Below are positions 53,485 through 62,853 of a stretch of DNA of 64,000 bases, in pieces (within the stretch, counting starts at the first letter, position 1; every line of letters starts with the position of its first letter). Location of the stretch: the NCBI GenBank assembly GCA_022825855.1, contig JAJDWB010000002.1:62001-126000 (forward strand). Direction: 5' to 3'. Under the pieces are notes generated by a model. It worked only from the letters and a program-made list of their open reading frames with translations. It made no database searches and was not told the DNA's origin. The translations under genes were made by a program, and so were the position numbers. The stretch is from Dehalococcoidia bacterium (GTDB taxonomy: Bacteria > Chloroflexota > Dehalococcoidia > Bin125).

Positions 53485-54671
53485 GCTGAATCCTCCACGT
53501 ACCTGGGGGGCGGTTGCTCGCCGGTCAAGCGCCAGGCGAGGTAGTTGTGAAAGTCGGCGACAACCCGTTCGAGCGGGACCAGCCGCCCGCCCCGCGAGTG
53601 TTCGGAGGCCATGCCGGCTTGGGCGCGTTCGCAGATCCAGCGGTCTTCTTCGAGGAAGGCGGTCGCGTAGCCCTGCCCGATCTTCTGCGAGACCGAGTCG
53701 AGCGGTTGCCGGGTGAGCGTGCCCTGCAGGACTCGCGAACTGGTCGGTCCGATGGGATGCACGACGATCCAGTCCCATGAGTCGAGGCCCATGACGCCGA
53801 CGAAGGAGGGAGGGATCGAGACGAGGACGTAGTGATCATCGTTCGCATTGCCGCCGAACAAGCTGCTGACGAGCTTGCCCACGACTCCGTCACCGCCGTA
53901 CTGGACGACCTCGCCGCCGGTCAGCGTCCAGGAGGCCGAGCCTTCGATGTAGTAGGCGCCGCGAGTCGGCGTGACCTTCTCCAGGGTCTGTTCGTGCACC
54001 TTGAACAGGTGGTAGCTCTCAATGCCGTTCTCAACGATCAGTTTCCAGTTGGCGTCCCAGACCTCCGGGCTGGCCATCGGTCCGGCGGCGGTGAACGAGG
54101 CCGGGTCGAACTCCTCCAGATGCGGCGCGATGCCGGCCAGCCGCTGGGCCAGCGGCGGCGCGTCGGGGTCGAGACAGACGAAGACGACGCCCATCCAGGT
54201 CTCGGTGCGGAAAGCGGGCAGACTGTGCTCTTCGGGATCGATCTTGAGGCCGTGCGTGTACGGCGCGCCGCGGAACGCGCCGGTGTCGGCGTAGCTCCAG
54301 GCGTGGTAGGGACAGACGATGGTCCCCTTCTCCAGACAGTCAATGCCCGGCTCGAGCATGAGCGTGCCGCGATGGCGGCAGACGTTGGAGAGCGCGCGCA
54401 GCTCGCCGTCGGCGCCGCGAACCAGCGCCAGCGGCTCTCCGCCGATATCGAGGGCGAGGTAGTCGCCGGCATTCTCAAGCGCAGCCTCGGCGCAGACTGC
54501 GATCCAGTCGCCGCGGAAGAGACGCTGCATCTCAATCGCGAAGAGCGACTCGTCGCGGTACGCGGCAAACGGGAGCGCCCGCGCCTCTTCCGGCGGGGCC
54601 ATCGCCGAGCGGAGCAGGTCCAGTCCGCCGGCGTGGGTCTCGCCCAGAGTCGATTCGTCCGTGGTTGTCAA
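53481..54671 (-). CDS. Rieske aromatic-ring-hydroxylating oxygenase alpha subunit-like protein
   Basis: 396 residues from a TTG preceded by GGGAGAAG. Rieske cluster ligands: C98-x-H100 (VCRHRG) and C120-x2-H123 (VCPYHAWSY). The mononuclear iron site is NWKLIVENGIESYHLFKVHE (H221, H226). This form is typical of ring-hydroxylating dioxygenase large subunits and carnitine/choline-type monooxygenases. No beta subunit or reductase gene is adjacent; instead a small membrane protein overlaps its end. The SMP-30 and CapA-like genes lie upstream on the same strand. Confidence 0.9.
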   Translation of the reverse strand: MTTTDESTLGETHAGGLDLLRSAMAPPEEARALPFAAYRDESLFAIEMQRLFRGDWIAVCAEAALENAGDYLALDIGGEPLALVRGADGELRALSNVCRHRGTLMLEPGIDCLEKGTIVCPYHAWSYADTGAFRGAPYTHGLKIDPEEHSLPAFRTETWMGVVFVCLDPDAPPLAQRLAGIAPHLEEFDPASFTAAGPMASPEVWDANWKLIVENGIESYHLFKVHEQTLEKVTPTRGAYYIEGSASWTLTGGEVVQYGGDGVVGKLVSSLFGGNANDDHYVLVSIPPSFVGVMGLDSWDWIVVHPIGPTSSRVLQGTLTRQPLDSVSQKIGQGYATAFLEEDRWICERAQAGMASEHSRGGRLVPLERVVADFHNYLAWRLTGEQPPPRYVEDSA

Positions 54672-54709
54672 CGCGTCTTCTCCCAGGAAACCGGATGGGG
54701 ACGCACAGC

Positions 54710-55621
54710 TTAGCGCGAGCCCGGGACGAGGCCGCGCACCGTGGTCGCGATGCTGAACAGGCTCGTGCCCGCGGTCATGTAGAGGGTGGAAAAGTCGTCG
54801 CCGCCGAAGGTGAGGTTGGCGGCGTGCTCGTCCATTTCGAAGACGCCGAGGTAGGTCCCGTCTGCGGCGTGCGCCGAGACGCCGCCAGCGCCGGTGGTCC
54901 AGAGGCGTCCATCGCTGTCGACCTTCATCCCGTCGGGCGCGCCGCGGCGGTCGTCCTTGGACTGGTCGACGAACAGGACGCGGTCGCCGAGGGTGAGGTC
55001 GGCGTTGACGTCGTAGCGCCAGATCAGGCCCTCCTGCGAGTCGCCGATGTAGAGCTGAGATTCGTCGGGCGTCAGAGCGAGTCCGTTCGGGTTGGAGAAG
55101 CCGCTGGGCGCGACGCAGTGCAGCGAGCCGTCGGGGTCGATCCGGTAGACGCCCTGGAAATCGAGTTCCTGCGACTGTCCTTCCTGGCCGAAACGCGGGG
55201 TGCGTCCCGAGTCCGTCCCGTAGTTCGGGTCGGTGAAGAAGATGGCGCCAGAGGAGTGGACGACGATGTCGTTGGGGCTGTTGAGTTGCTTGCCGTCCCA
55301 GGAATCGGCGAGCGATGTCTCGCTGCCGGGCGATCCGTATGGGGCGCTGGAGACGCGGCGGCCGCCATGCTCGCAGGCGAGCAGGTTGCCGCTTGCATCC
55401 AGGGTCAGGCCGTTGGACCAGCCCGAGGGCTCGCGGTAGACGGCGGCTTCGGAGTCGCCCGGCCGCCAGATGTGCTGGCGATTGCCGGGGATGTCGCTGA
55501 ACACGAGCGCTTGATCGGCAGCGATCCAGATTGGCCCTTCGATGAATCCGAATCCTCCGCAGAGGCGGGTCTCTTCGCCGATCAGCAGTGCGGAGATGCC
55601 GTTGTCGTCTTCGATTCTCAC
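54710..55621 (-). CDS. SMP-30/gluconolactonase family protein
   Basis: 303 residues, GTG start after GAGG. The six-bladed propeller metal site is visible: Glu in FIEGPIW, Asn in QLNSPNDIVV and FSNPNGLALT, and Asp in APDGMKVDSDG. Members hydrolyse sugar or other lactones or organophosphates with Ca or Mg. No signal peptide. It lies between the CapA-like gene (14 bases) and the Rieske gene (38 bases), so all may share a transcript. Confidence 0.9.
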   Translation of the reverse strand: MRIEDDNGISALLIGEETRLCGGFGFIEGPIWIAADQALVFSDIPGNRQHIWRPGDSEAAVYREPSGWSNGLTLDASGNLLACEHGGRRVSSAPYGSPGSETSLADSWDGKQLNSPNDIVVHSSGAIFFTDPNYGTDSGRTPRFGQEGQSQELDFQGVYRIDPDGSLHCVAPSGFSNPNGLALTPDESQLYIGDSQEGLIWRYDVNADLTLGDRVLFVDQSKDDRRGAPDGMKVDSDGRLWTTGAGGVSAHAADGTYLGVFEMDEHAANLTFGGDDFSTLYMTAGTSLFSIATTVRGLVPGSR

Positions 55622-55635
55622 GTTCGATTCCTCAT

Positions 55636-57264
55636 CTAGCTCTGGTTCTCAGGGATGGTAGCTGCTGAGGCAGGTCGACTGGGGAGCCGATCGGCGGCGT
55701 TCCAGATGCGGTCCATGATCGGGCGGCCGGCGGCGGACGGATCGACGAACTCGGGGCGGTATCGCCAGGGCAGATCGCGGCTGTGGGCTCGGATCAGGAC
55801 CGGGCGGACGCGGTAGCCGATCAAGCGTTGACTGGTGAATCCGAGTTCCATGAGCATGCCCTGCGTCGTGGCGACCGACCAGCCCTGATCGAAGACGAAG
55901 TTGCCGAAGGAGTAGGCGGCGAGGGCGTCGTCGAACTGCTCGATCGCCTGGACCCAGTGGGGATGGTTGCCGATCAGCAGGCCGGCCCCGGCGGCCATCG
56001 CCACGCCGGCCAGGTCGCGCTGATAACGAACGGGATTGGCGGTGTACTCGACGCCCCAGTTGACGCCGACGATGACGTGATCGGCGAGTTGACGGGCGGC
56101 GGCGACGTCTGCGGCCAGGTAGTCGGCCTCGAGCGGGGCGGTGCCGGGTTGGTCGTCCTCGGCGTGATACCAGGGCGCGATGATGTCGTAGCCGAGGAAG
56201 GCGAAGCTGACCGGTCCACTGATGGTGTCGACGCTGACGACGGCGGGCGCGCGGGCGGCCTTGAGGCTCTCGCCGGCGCCGGCCGTGACCATGCCCTGGT
56301 CGTGCAGGTAGCCGAGCGTCTCGTAGAGCGCGGCAACGCCGTTGCAGCCGCCCCAGCAGTCCATCATGTGATTGCCGATGGTGAGCACGACGTCGATGCC
56401 GGCGTTGGCCATTGCCGGCGCGACGCGGTGGCTGCCGGTGAAGATCACGGTCTCGACGCAGGGCGTCAGCTCGCGATTGGCGGTCAGCGGATGCTCGAGC
56501 GGCGCGACGGTCAGGTCGGCCGCGCGCAGCGCGTCGCGGACGCCGTCGAACATGGCGTCGTAGTCGTCGAGCTGGGCGAGGACGTGGTTGGTGCAGCGCA
56601 CGGGGATCAGTTCGCCGGTAACGGCCATGCCGACCGGATCGAAAGGCGGCGCGAGTGTGCCCAGGGCGAAGGCGAAGCCGGCCAGCTCAGCGATCGTGCG
56701 CGGCGCGGGCATTCGCTGCCAGAGGCTGAGAGGCGACGCGGATCCCGGGTCGCGGTAGGGGTCGTGGCCGTCGACGGTGAGGGCGAGGGCGCCCAGTTCG
56801 AGATTCCGGGGATTGACCAGGGCGAAGGCGCCGGGCGTGTCGGCGACCTGGCGCACGACGGCCTGATCAGGCAGCAACTCGACACGCAGCTCGCCCAGGG
56901 TCAGGCCCAGCGCGCGGGCGATGGGTCGGACCTGCGAGCGGGGCAGATAGACCGTGAGCGGCGTGGATGTTCCGCCCAGTTCCGACCAATCGCGGGTGCG
57001 CCCTTGCAGGATGCGGATGACGTCGCCACGGCCGATGTCGAGCACGTCGCGGCGTTGATCGGTGATTGCCGCCCAGTGTGCGGCGGCGATCCGCAGTTCT
57101 GCTTGCGGGTGTCCAATCGAGCCCTGGGGGGCGGCCTGGACGTTGGCTGAGGGATTGGGATCGCGTTGGGCGTGGAGTTCCTGGACGTTGAGCTGGAGCG
57201 CGATTGTCACGAGCGACAGGATGAGTCCGGCGGCGAACGGCAACGAGAGCGTCAAGACCGGCAT
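55636..57264 (-). CDS. CapA/PgsA-like metallophosphatase-fold protein with PstS-like N-terminal region
   Basis: About 542 residues from the ATG of MPVLTLSLPFAAGLILSLVT; a TTG six codons earlier is possible. A membrane anchor is followed by about 150 residues with ILQGRTRDWSELGGTSTPLT, a signature strand of PstS-type phosphate-binding proteins. The CapA (PF09587-type) domain follows: APLEHPLTAN, VLTIGNHMMDCWG, VIVGVNWGVEY and LLIGNHPHWVQAIEQ, with SFGNFVFDQ near the end. CapA proteins act in polyglutamate capsule export or wall metabolism; no capB or capC is adjacent. The domain combination is uncommon to my knowledge. Confidence 0.85.
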   Translation of the reverse strand: MPVLTLSLPFAAGLILSLVTIALQLNVQELHAQRDPNPSANVQAAPQGSIGHPQAELRIAAAHWAAITDQRRDVLDIGRGDVIRILQGRTRDWSELGGTSTPLTVYLPRSQVRPIARALGLTLGELRVELLPDQAVVRQVADTPGAFALVNPRNLELGALALTVDGHDPYRDPGSASPLSLWQRMPAPRTIAELAGFAFALGTLAPPFDPVGMAVTGELIPVRCTNHVLAQLDDYDAMFDGVRDALRAADLTVAPLEHPLTANRELTPCVETVIFTGSHRVAPAMANAGIDVVLTIGNHMMDCWGGCNGVAALYETLGYLHDQGMVTAGAGESLKAARAPAVVSVDTISGPVSFAFLGYDIIAPWYHAEDDQPGTAPLEADYLAADVAAARQLADHVIVGVNWGVEYTANPVRYQRDLAGVAMAAGAGLLIGNHPHWVQAIEQFDDALAAYSFGNFVFDQGWSVATTQGMLMELGFTSQRLIGYRVRPVLIRAHSRDLPWRYRPEFVDPSAAGRPIMDRIWNAADRLPSRPASAATIPENQS

Positions 57265-57585
57265 CGTCGCGGCGCCACCCAATCTGCGGCGGAAGTGTCG
57301 CCGCGGTCCGAAGACACGCTGGTCACCCTATATCGATCGCCAAGCGACGAGAAATGCGAGTCGTGCCAACAGCGTTCGGAACCACTTACGGCATAGTGAC
57401 CTTGGTTGGTACTTTCTGTTCATCCGATAGGTACACAATTCACTTGAGTGTGTCCAAACGCTGTACCAAGCTGCCTGAGGCCAGGCAGCGGTCACACTCC
57501 TGCAAGCCTGAAAGCCGCCGCTGTCACCTGTCGTGGCGATGGGTCTGTTCCATCGCGCGTCCCGCCGCTGACGAGGGAGAGGCGC
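57265..57585. other. Divergent intergenic region, no gene seen
   Basis: A 321-base spacer between the CapA-like gene (minus) and the haem peroxidase gene (plus). It is A/T-richer at 57335-57450 and should hold both promoters. A longer N-terminal extension of the peroxidase frame into this region lacks a signal peptide and is rejected. Confidence 0.6.
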
Positions 57586-60270
57586 ATGCAAGGAAGCCGC
57601 CTGGACTCGCTGAGACTTCTGGCCCTGGCGGGGCTGGGCGCGCTCGTGCTGCTGTGCCTGAGTTCGGGGTTCGCGCAGGGGGAGGACGAGTCGGCGAAGC
57701 TGCCCGAGTTGCTCAATACCAGCGGCGACGATGTCTGGTCGGCGACGATGCGGGTGGGCAGCGAGGGACGGCTGTTGGGCTACGGATCCGTAGCGGACCG
57801 GTCCACCGGCTCACTGTCGAGCGATCGGTTCACCTGGCAGGGTCAGACCTTCACGGTGGGCAACGTGTTCTACAACCGTCAGGGATCCGGCAACGACGCC
57901 TGGGATGTGGTTGTGGACTTCTCGCCGGCCTTGCCGGACGGGTTCGAGTGCCTCGCGATCAGGCTGGGCGACCGGTGGCTGAATCTGTCGGACGGGCAGG
58001 GCAACCGGCGGCAATTCTTCTGGTACGGGGTCGAGCTGTCCTGGCGGGTGGGCGCGTCGGTGCCGATCGCTCTGCGCGAGTACGCCGCCGGATTCGAACC
58101 CCGCGCGATCGACGGCTGGTGGAACAACGTCGAGCAGCCGGAGCGAGGCACAGCGGGCGTCGAGTTGCTGCGCCGGGCCGGCACTTCGTTTGACTACGGG
58201 ATGACCTCGCTGCCGCGTCTCGACCTGCCCGATCCGCGCACGATCAGCAACATCATGGCGGACCAGCCGGGTCCAATGCCGAACCATCTGGGCGTGACCG
58301 ACATGATCTGGCAGTGGGGTCAGTTTCTCGATCACGACATCAGCCTGACTCCCGAGGCTTCGCCGCCGGAACTGCTGGCGCTCGATATCCCGCGGGGCGA
58401 TCCGGTTTTCGATCCGTTCAACAGCGGTGCGCGGACGATGTCATTCAACCGCTCGACGTTCGACGCCGAGTCGGGCACGGAGGCGGACAACCCGCGAGCG
58501 CAGGTCAACACGATCACCGCATTCATCGATGCGTCGAACATCTATGGCTCCGACATCGTGCGAGTCAACCGCCTGCGAACCAATGACGGCAGCGGACGAT
58601 TGCGGACCTCGCAGGGCGGCCGCTTGCTGCCCGTGAATCTCGCGGGACTGGAGATCGACAACGGCGGCCGGCCGCGTCCTGACCTGTTCTACGGCGGAGA
58701 TGTTCGCGCCAACGAACAAGTGGGTCTGACGGCGATGCACACGCTGTTCGTGAGGGAGCACAATCGTCTCGCCGGCCTGATCGAGGAACAGCATCCCGAG
58801 CTGAGCGGCAACGAAATCTTCGAGCTGGCTCGCAAGATTGTCGGCGCGCAGATGCAGGTGATTACGTACCACGAATTCTTGCCCTTGTTGATCGGTCCGA
58901 ACGCTAAGCCCGCGTATGCGGGCTACGACCCGGGGATCGACCCTGCGATCGCCAACGAGTTCTCGACCGCCGCCTACCGAGTCGGTCACACCATGCTCTC
59001 GCCCACGCTGATGTGTATCGAATCCTGCGGCGGCAACATCCAGATCTCGCTGGCCCGGGCATTCTTCAATCCGTCCATGGTGAGTGAGTTCGGAATCTCC
59101 GGGTTCCTGCGCGGGCTCGCGACGCAGCGCGCGCAAGAGGTCGACCGGATGCTGGTTGACGAGGTTCGCAACCTGCTGTTCGGCCCGCTCGGCAGCGTCG
59201 GCCGCGACCTCGCCGCCTTGAACATCCAACGGGGTCGCGATCACGGGATACCCAGCTACAACGTCGCTCGAGTCGCGTACGGACTGCCGGCGGCAGAGAG
59301 CTTCGCCGATGTGTCATGGGACCCGATCGTTCAAGACGGTCTTGCAGAGGCGTACAGCGACATCGATCTCCTCGATCTGTGGGTCGGCGGCCTGGCCGAA
59401 GACCATGCGCCCAACGCGATGGTCGGTGAGACGTTCCAGGCGATCATCGCCGACCAGTTTCAACGCCTGCGCGACGGCGACCGCTACTGGTTTGAGAATG
59501 ACCCCTACTTCGTCGCTCATCCGGAACTGTTGGAGATCGTGAGGGCAACGCGGCTGTCGGATGTGATTCGGCGCAATACGCCGATAGGGGACGAGATTGC
59601 CGACAACGTCTTTGGCGGTCTTCCGGCGCTCGTTTCGATTCGCGCCGACTCAGCGCCGATAAGCGAAGGCGGAACAGCGAGGTTCAGACTCACACGGACG
59701 GGTGTGACTACACGGGCGCTGACGGTGGAGATTGATTATGGCGAATCGGGGGCGGCTCGACAGTTCGGCCGGGCCAGGTTCGCAATCGGCAGCAGTACGA
59801 CGCAGTTCTCGGTCTCCACGGTGAACAATATCCGGCTCGAGCCGGACCTGGAGATCGAGGCGCGGATCATTGGCGGCGACGGCTACGGCACGGACGAAGC
59901 CTTCGATGTGGCGCGAATCGCCGTGCGGGATGACGACGGAATCGAGATGTCGTTGCCGCTTGGCTTGAGCAGCTTCGAATGGACCGGCCGCCATGGCGTG
60001 TCAATCGCCGAGGTGTTACGCGGTGGCGGGCGCGGGGACATCAGCGATCGGGTGGTTGGGGTTTATCAGTGGAATGACGAACTGCAGACGTGGTTCGCCT
60101 ACGTCCCCGACCCTGGCGCTCCACCAGGGGCGCGGCTGCTGGAGACGTTCGAGCGGGGCCGGACCTACTGGATCCGCACGACCGCTGCCGTGGAGTGGAC
60201 GATTCCGCGGCCGATCCCGGCCGTTGATCCTCGCGGGATTGAGTCGTTGCTGGATGGGCGGTTGGGCTGA
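57586..60270 (+). CDS. Secreted animal-type haem peroxidase with Calx-beta-like tail
   Basis: 894 residues from the ATG of MQGSRLDSLRLLALAGLGAL, which starts a signal peptide ending at FAQGED and follows GAGGGAGAGG. The N-terminal ~170 residues form a beta domain (DDVWSATMRVGSEGRLLGYG) seen in other surface proteins. The peroxidase domain has distal His250 in WQWGQFLDHDISLTP, FIDASNIYGSD, LFVREHNRLAG, proximal His468 in YRVGHTMLSP and NIQRGRDHGIPSYN. A Calx-beta-like domain (ISEGGTARFRLTRTG) and a C-terminal WTGRHGVSIAEVL region follow. It likely oxidises halides or phenols outside the cell. Confidence 0.93.
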   Translation: MQGSRLDSLRLLALAGLGALVLLCLSSGFAQGEDESAKLPELLNTSGDDVWSATMRVGSEGRLLGYGSVADRSTGSLSSDRFTWQGQTFTVGNVFYNRQGSGNDAWDVVVDFSPALPDGFECLAIRLGDRWLNLSDGQGNRRQFFWYGVELSWRVGASVPIALREYAAGFEPRAIDGWWNNVEQPERGTAGVELLRRAGTSFDYGMTSLPRLDLPDPRTISNIMADQPGPMPNHLGVTDMIWQWGQFLDHDISLTPEASPPELLALDIPRGDPVFDPFNSGARTMSFNRSTFDAESGTEADNPRAQVNTITAFIDASNIYGSDIVRVNRLRTNDGSGRLRTSQGGRLLPVNLAGLEIDNGGRPRPDLFYGGDVRANEQVGLTAMHTLFVREHNRLAGLIEEQHPELSGNEIFELARKIVGAQMQVITYHEFLPLLIGPNAKPAYAGYDPGIDPAIANEFSTAAYRVGHTMLSPTLMCIESCGGNIQISLARAFFNPSMVSEFGISGFLRGLATQRAQEVDRMLVDEVRNLLFGPLGSVGRDLAALNIQRGRDHGIPSYNVARVAYGLPAAESFADVSWDPIVQDGLAEAYSDIDLLDLWVGGLAEDHAPNAMVGETFQAIIADQFQRLRDGDRYWFENDPYFVAHPELLEIVRATRLSDVIRRNTPIGDEIADNVFGGLPALVSIRADSAPISEGGTARFRLTRTGVTTRALTVEIDYGESGAARQFGRARFAIGSSTTQFSVSTVNNIRLEPDLEIEARIIGGDGYGTDEAFDVARIAVRDDDGIEMSLPLGLSSFEWTGRHGVSIAEVLRGGGRGDISDRVVGVYQWNDELQTWFAYVPDPGAPPGARLLETFERGRTYWIRTTAAVEWTIPRPIPAVDPRGIESLLDGRLG

Positions 60271-60284
60271 GGCTGGGTGGGCGA

Positions 60285-61448
60285 CTACCAGAATGGGGCT
60301 CGGGGCGGGAGTCCGAGGAGCAGGCGAGCGGCGGCCGCGTAGTTGGATCGGCCGAGCACGACGTGCTGGTTCATCGCGTGCATGTCGCGCAGCCGGCGAT
60401 CGAGCGTGGAGCGCTCCGTGTAGAGCGCGGCGGAGCCGGAGATCTCGTACAGCTCGCCGACGACCTTGAGGCACTCCTGGTGGACGAAGGTGATGGCGAG
60501 ACGCAGGTTGGCTCGCAGCGGGTCGGAGAGGTCGCCGGTGTCGCAGACCTCTCGCCAGGCGGCGTCGGCGGCGGAGAGCGCGTAGGCGCGACAGGCGGCG
60601 ATTCGGGCGGACGTCTCGCCGAGCGTGGCCTGAGTCAGCGGATCCTCGCGCAGGGCGCCGCGCACGGCGACTCGCTCGCGCGCCGTGGCCAGCACCTCGT
60701 CGTGAGCGGCGCGGGCGAGCCCCAGCGGGACGCCCAGGTGCTTGGGCAGCAGCCAGACCGGATGTCGTAGCGGATCGTCGGGCACGGACGCGGTCGGGGG
60801 CCGCGGCGGAATACTGCGTTCGTCGGGGACAAACAGGTTATGGACCTCGATATCGTGGCTGCCGGTGCCGCGCATGCCGCCGGTCTTCCAGGTATCGAGC
60901 ACGGTGACTTCGTCGCGGTGTGCGACGAGACGGATGTACTGCGGTGGTTCAATGGGTTCGCCGCCGTCGGTCAGGCGGCAACTGAACTGGACCCACTCGG
61001 AGTGGGTGACTCCGCTGAGGTAGGGCCAGCGACCGCTCGCCGAGTAGCCGCCTTCGACCCGCTGCGCGGTTCCGGGCGGGAAGGCGGCGCCACAAGTGGC
61101 GACCTCGATGTCGGCGTACATCTTGCGGGCGATCTGCGGGTCGAGTTCGCGGGAGACGAACCCGCCGTCGCAACCGATCATGACGCACCAAGCGGCCGAG
61201 GCGTCGGCCCTGGCGATCTGTTCGATGAACATGATCTGGGTGACGGGATCGGCGTCGTGTCCGCCCAGCCATCGAGGCTGGATCAGGCGGAATGCGCCGA
61301 CGCTCTTGAGCAGGTCGACGACGTGGTCCGGCAATTGGCGCGCCGCTTCGATCTCATCGGCGGCTTCGCGGATCTGGGGAGCGATTGAGCGGGCGGCGTC
61401 GAGCAGGGCTGCGCGCTCTTCACGCGTGGCGCCGAACGACGTACTCAT
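60285..61448 (-). CDS. Acyl-CoA-dehydrogenase-fold flavoprotein (possibly flavin monooxygenase)
   Basis: 387 residues of the acyl-CoA dehydrogenase fold. Visible features: SVGAFRLIQPRWLGGHDADP, IARADASAAWCVMIGC, GYSASGRWPYLSGVTHSEWV and GSHDIEVHNLFVPDE. The classic catalytic Glu region is absent. The sequence style (WKTGGMRGTGSHD, HQECLKVVGELYEISGSAAL) fits the HsaA/DszC two-component flavin monooxygenase branch better than true acyl-CoA dehydrogenases. No reductase partner is adjacent. The VOC gene 53 bases upstream may be co-transcribed, echoing the hydroxylase/dioxygenase combinations of ring degradation. Confidence 0.87.
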   Translation of the reverse strand: MSTSFGATREERAALLDAARSIAPQIREAADEIEAARQLPDHVVDLLKSVGAFRLIQPRWLGGHDADPVTQIMFIEQIARADASAAWCVMIGCDGGFVSRELDPQIARKMYADIEVATCGAAFPPGTAQRVEGGYSASGRWPYLSGVTHSEWVQFSCRLTDGGEPIEPPQYIRLVAHRDEVTVLDTWKTGGMRGTGSHDIEVHNLFVPDERSIPPRPPTASVPDDPLRHPVWLLPKHLGVPLGLARAAHDEVLATARERVAVRGALREDPLTQATLGETSARIAACRAYALSAADAAWREVCDTGDLSDPLRANLRLAITFVHQECLKVVGELYEISGSAALYTERSTLDRRLRDMHAMNQHVVLGRSNYAAAARLLLGLPPRAPFW

Positions 61449-61501
61449 GAGTCGGTGGATCCACCGTCAAGCAGGCGTGGCACGTGTCGGGCGCCGGAGC
61501 C

Positions 61502-61942
61502 CTACAGCTCCATCGGTTCGCCCTGGGCGACCTGCTGCGGATCGGTCTTCCAGATGTCCGAGCCGTCGACGTAGAGTTCGACGCCGTTGCCGTCGGGGTC
61601 GTTGAGGTAGAGCGACTTGGAGACGACGTGGTCGATGGTGGCGAAGACCTTGACGCCGGCGGCTTCGAGCTCGTCCCGCGCGTCACGCAACTCATCCAGC
61701 GTGTCGCCGATGCAGAAGGCGAGATGGTAGAGGCCGGGCGCCTTGGGGTCGGCGGACTCGGGGCCGTCCTCGCCGACCTCGAGCAGGGCAAGATCGTGGT
61801 AGTTGCCGAGCGTGTAGAAGGTCATCGGCATCTGCTCGTGCCGGGCAGCGAGCTTCATGCCCAGGACCTCGCCGTAGAAGTGTTCCGAGCGCTCTCGATT
61901 GCGCACCTTGATGACTGCGTGACCGAGTTCCTTGACTTTCAT
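61502..61942 (-). CDS. VOC-family metalloprotein (glyoxalase/extradiol dioxygenase fold)
   Basis: 146 residues with a strong AGGAGAG ribosome site. Two beta-alpha-beta-beta-beta modules; metal ligands are likely His8 (LGHAVIKV), the His in LYHLAF and the Glu in NGVELYVDG. The end GNGVELYVDG with YLNDPDGN is typical of single-domain extradiol dioxygenases and glyoxalase I. Nearby Rieske and flavin oxygenase genes favour an aromatic-catabolic role, but the substrate is not evident. Confidence 0.88.
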   Translation of the reverse strand: MKVKELGHAVIKVRNRERSEHFYGEVLGMKLAARHEQMPMTFYTLGNYHDLALLEVGEDGPESADPKAPGLYHLAFCIGDTLDELRDARDELEAAGVKVFATIDHVVSKSLYLNDPDGNGVELYVDGSDIWKTDPQQVAQGEPMEL

Positions 61943-62079
61943 CGGTCTCTCCTTCGATTCCTGCGCCGCGTCTGCGCGGGTGCTTGCTGGGGTTCATTCT
62001 ATGCACGCGGCATGACGCGCGTGATTTCTTATCTTGAGATTCAACCACGATGTCGGGCAGACGGCTCAGGGGGCTTGAG

Positions 62080-62832
62080 ATGGAAGAGATTGGCTATTCG
62101 GTTGAGGGACACACGGCGTCGATCCGGCTGCTGCGTCCGGAAAAGCTGAACGCAATGACGGATGAGATGTACCAGGCGATCGGCGAGCACCTGCGCGAAG
62201 CGGACGCCGACCCGCAGGTGCGCTGCGTCGTGATCAGCGGTTCGGGCCGGGCGTTCACGTCGGGCCACGATCTGCTCGAGTTCGGCGAACGGCAGGCCTG
62301 GAAGCCGTGGGCCGGGGAGCGCTTCGACAACGGTCTGGAGACGGCCAAGCCGACTATTGCGGCGATCACCGGCTATTGCCTGGCCGGCGGACTCGAGCTG
62401 GCGCTGTTCTGCGACATCCGCATCTGCGACACCACGGCGCAGTTCGGCTGTCCCGAGCCGCGCTGGGGCATCCTGCACGGCTACGGGGCCTTGCGCACGC
62501 CGGGGCTGGTCGGTTCGTCCGACGCAATGCGTCTGCTGTTGACCGGGGAGTTCATCGACGCGGCGGAGGCGCTGCGGATCGGTCTGGTCAGCCAGGTGGT
62601 GGAGCCGGCGGCGCTGATCTCGAGAGCGAACGAGATGGCCGAGCAAATTGCGGTCAACAGTCCGCTGGCGATCCGGCTGACCAAGGAGTTGGCGCGCCGC
62701 GGCCGGGACATGTCGCTGGCCGACGGGCTGCGGCTTTACCAGGAGTACTCACGCCTCGCCTTCAGCTCGGACGACGCGCGCGAGGGCACCCGCGCCTTCG
62801 CCGAGCGCCGCGACCCGCAGTACGAGGGCTGA
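62080..62832 (+). CDS. Enoyl-CoA hydratase/isomerase family protein
   Basis: 250 residues from the ATG of MEEIGYSVEGHT; an ATG ten codons earlier is possible. Crotonase features: IRLLRPEKLNAMTDEM, oxyanion segment FTSGHDLLEFG and YCLAGGLELALFCDIRICDT, then FGCPEPRWGILHGYGALRTP with a Glu at the hydratase position. It is divergent from the VOC gene and convergent with the SDR gene. Such proteins act in beta-oxidation or isomerisation of acyl-CoAs. Confidence 0.9.
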   Translation: MEEIGYSVEGHTASIRLLRPEKLNAMTDEMYQAIGEHLREADADPQVRCVVISGSGRAFTSGHDLLEFGERQAWKPWAGERFDNGLETAKPTIAAITGYCLAGGLELALFCDIRICDTTAQFGCPEPRWGILHGYGALRTPGLVGSSDAMRLLLTGEFIDAAEALRIGLVSQVVEPAALISRANEMAEQIAVNSPLAIRLTKELARRGRDMSLADGLRLYQEYSRLAFSSDDAREGTRAFAERRDPQYEG

Positions 62833-62853
62833 TCGCAGTCGTCCCGGGGCGGC

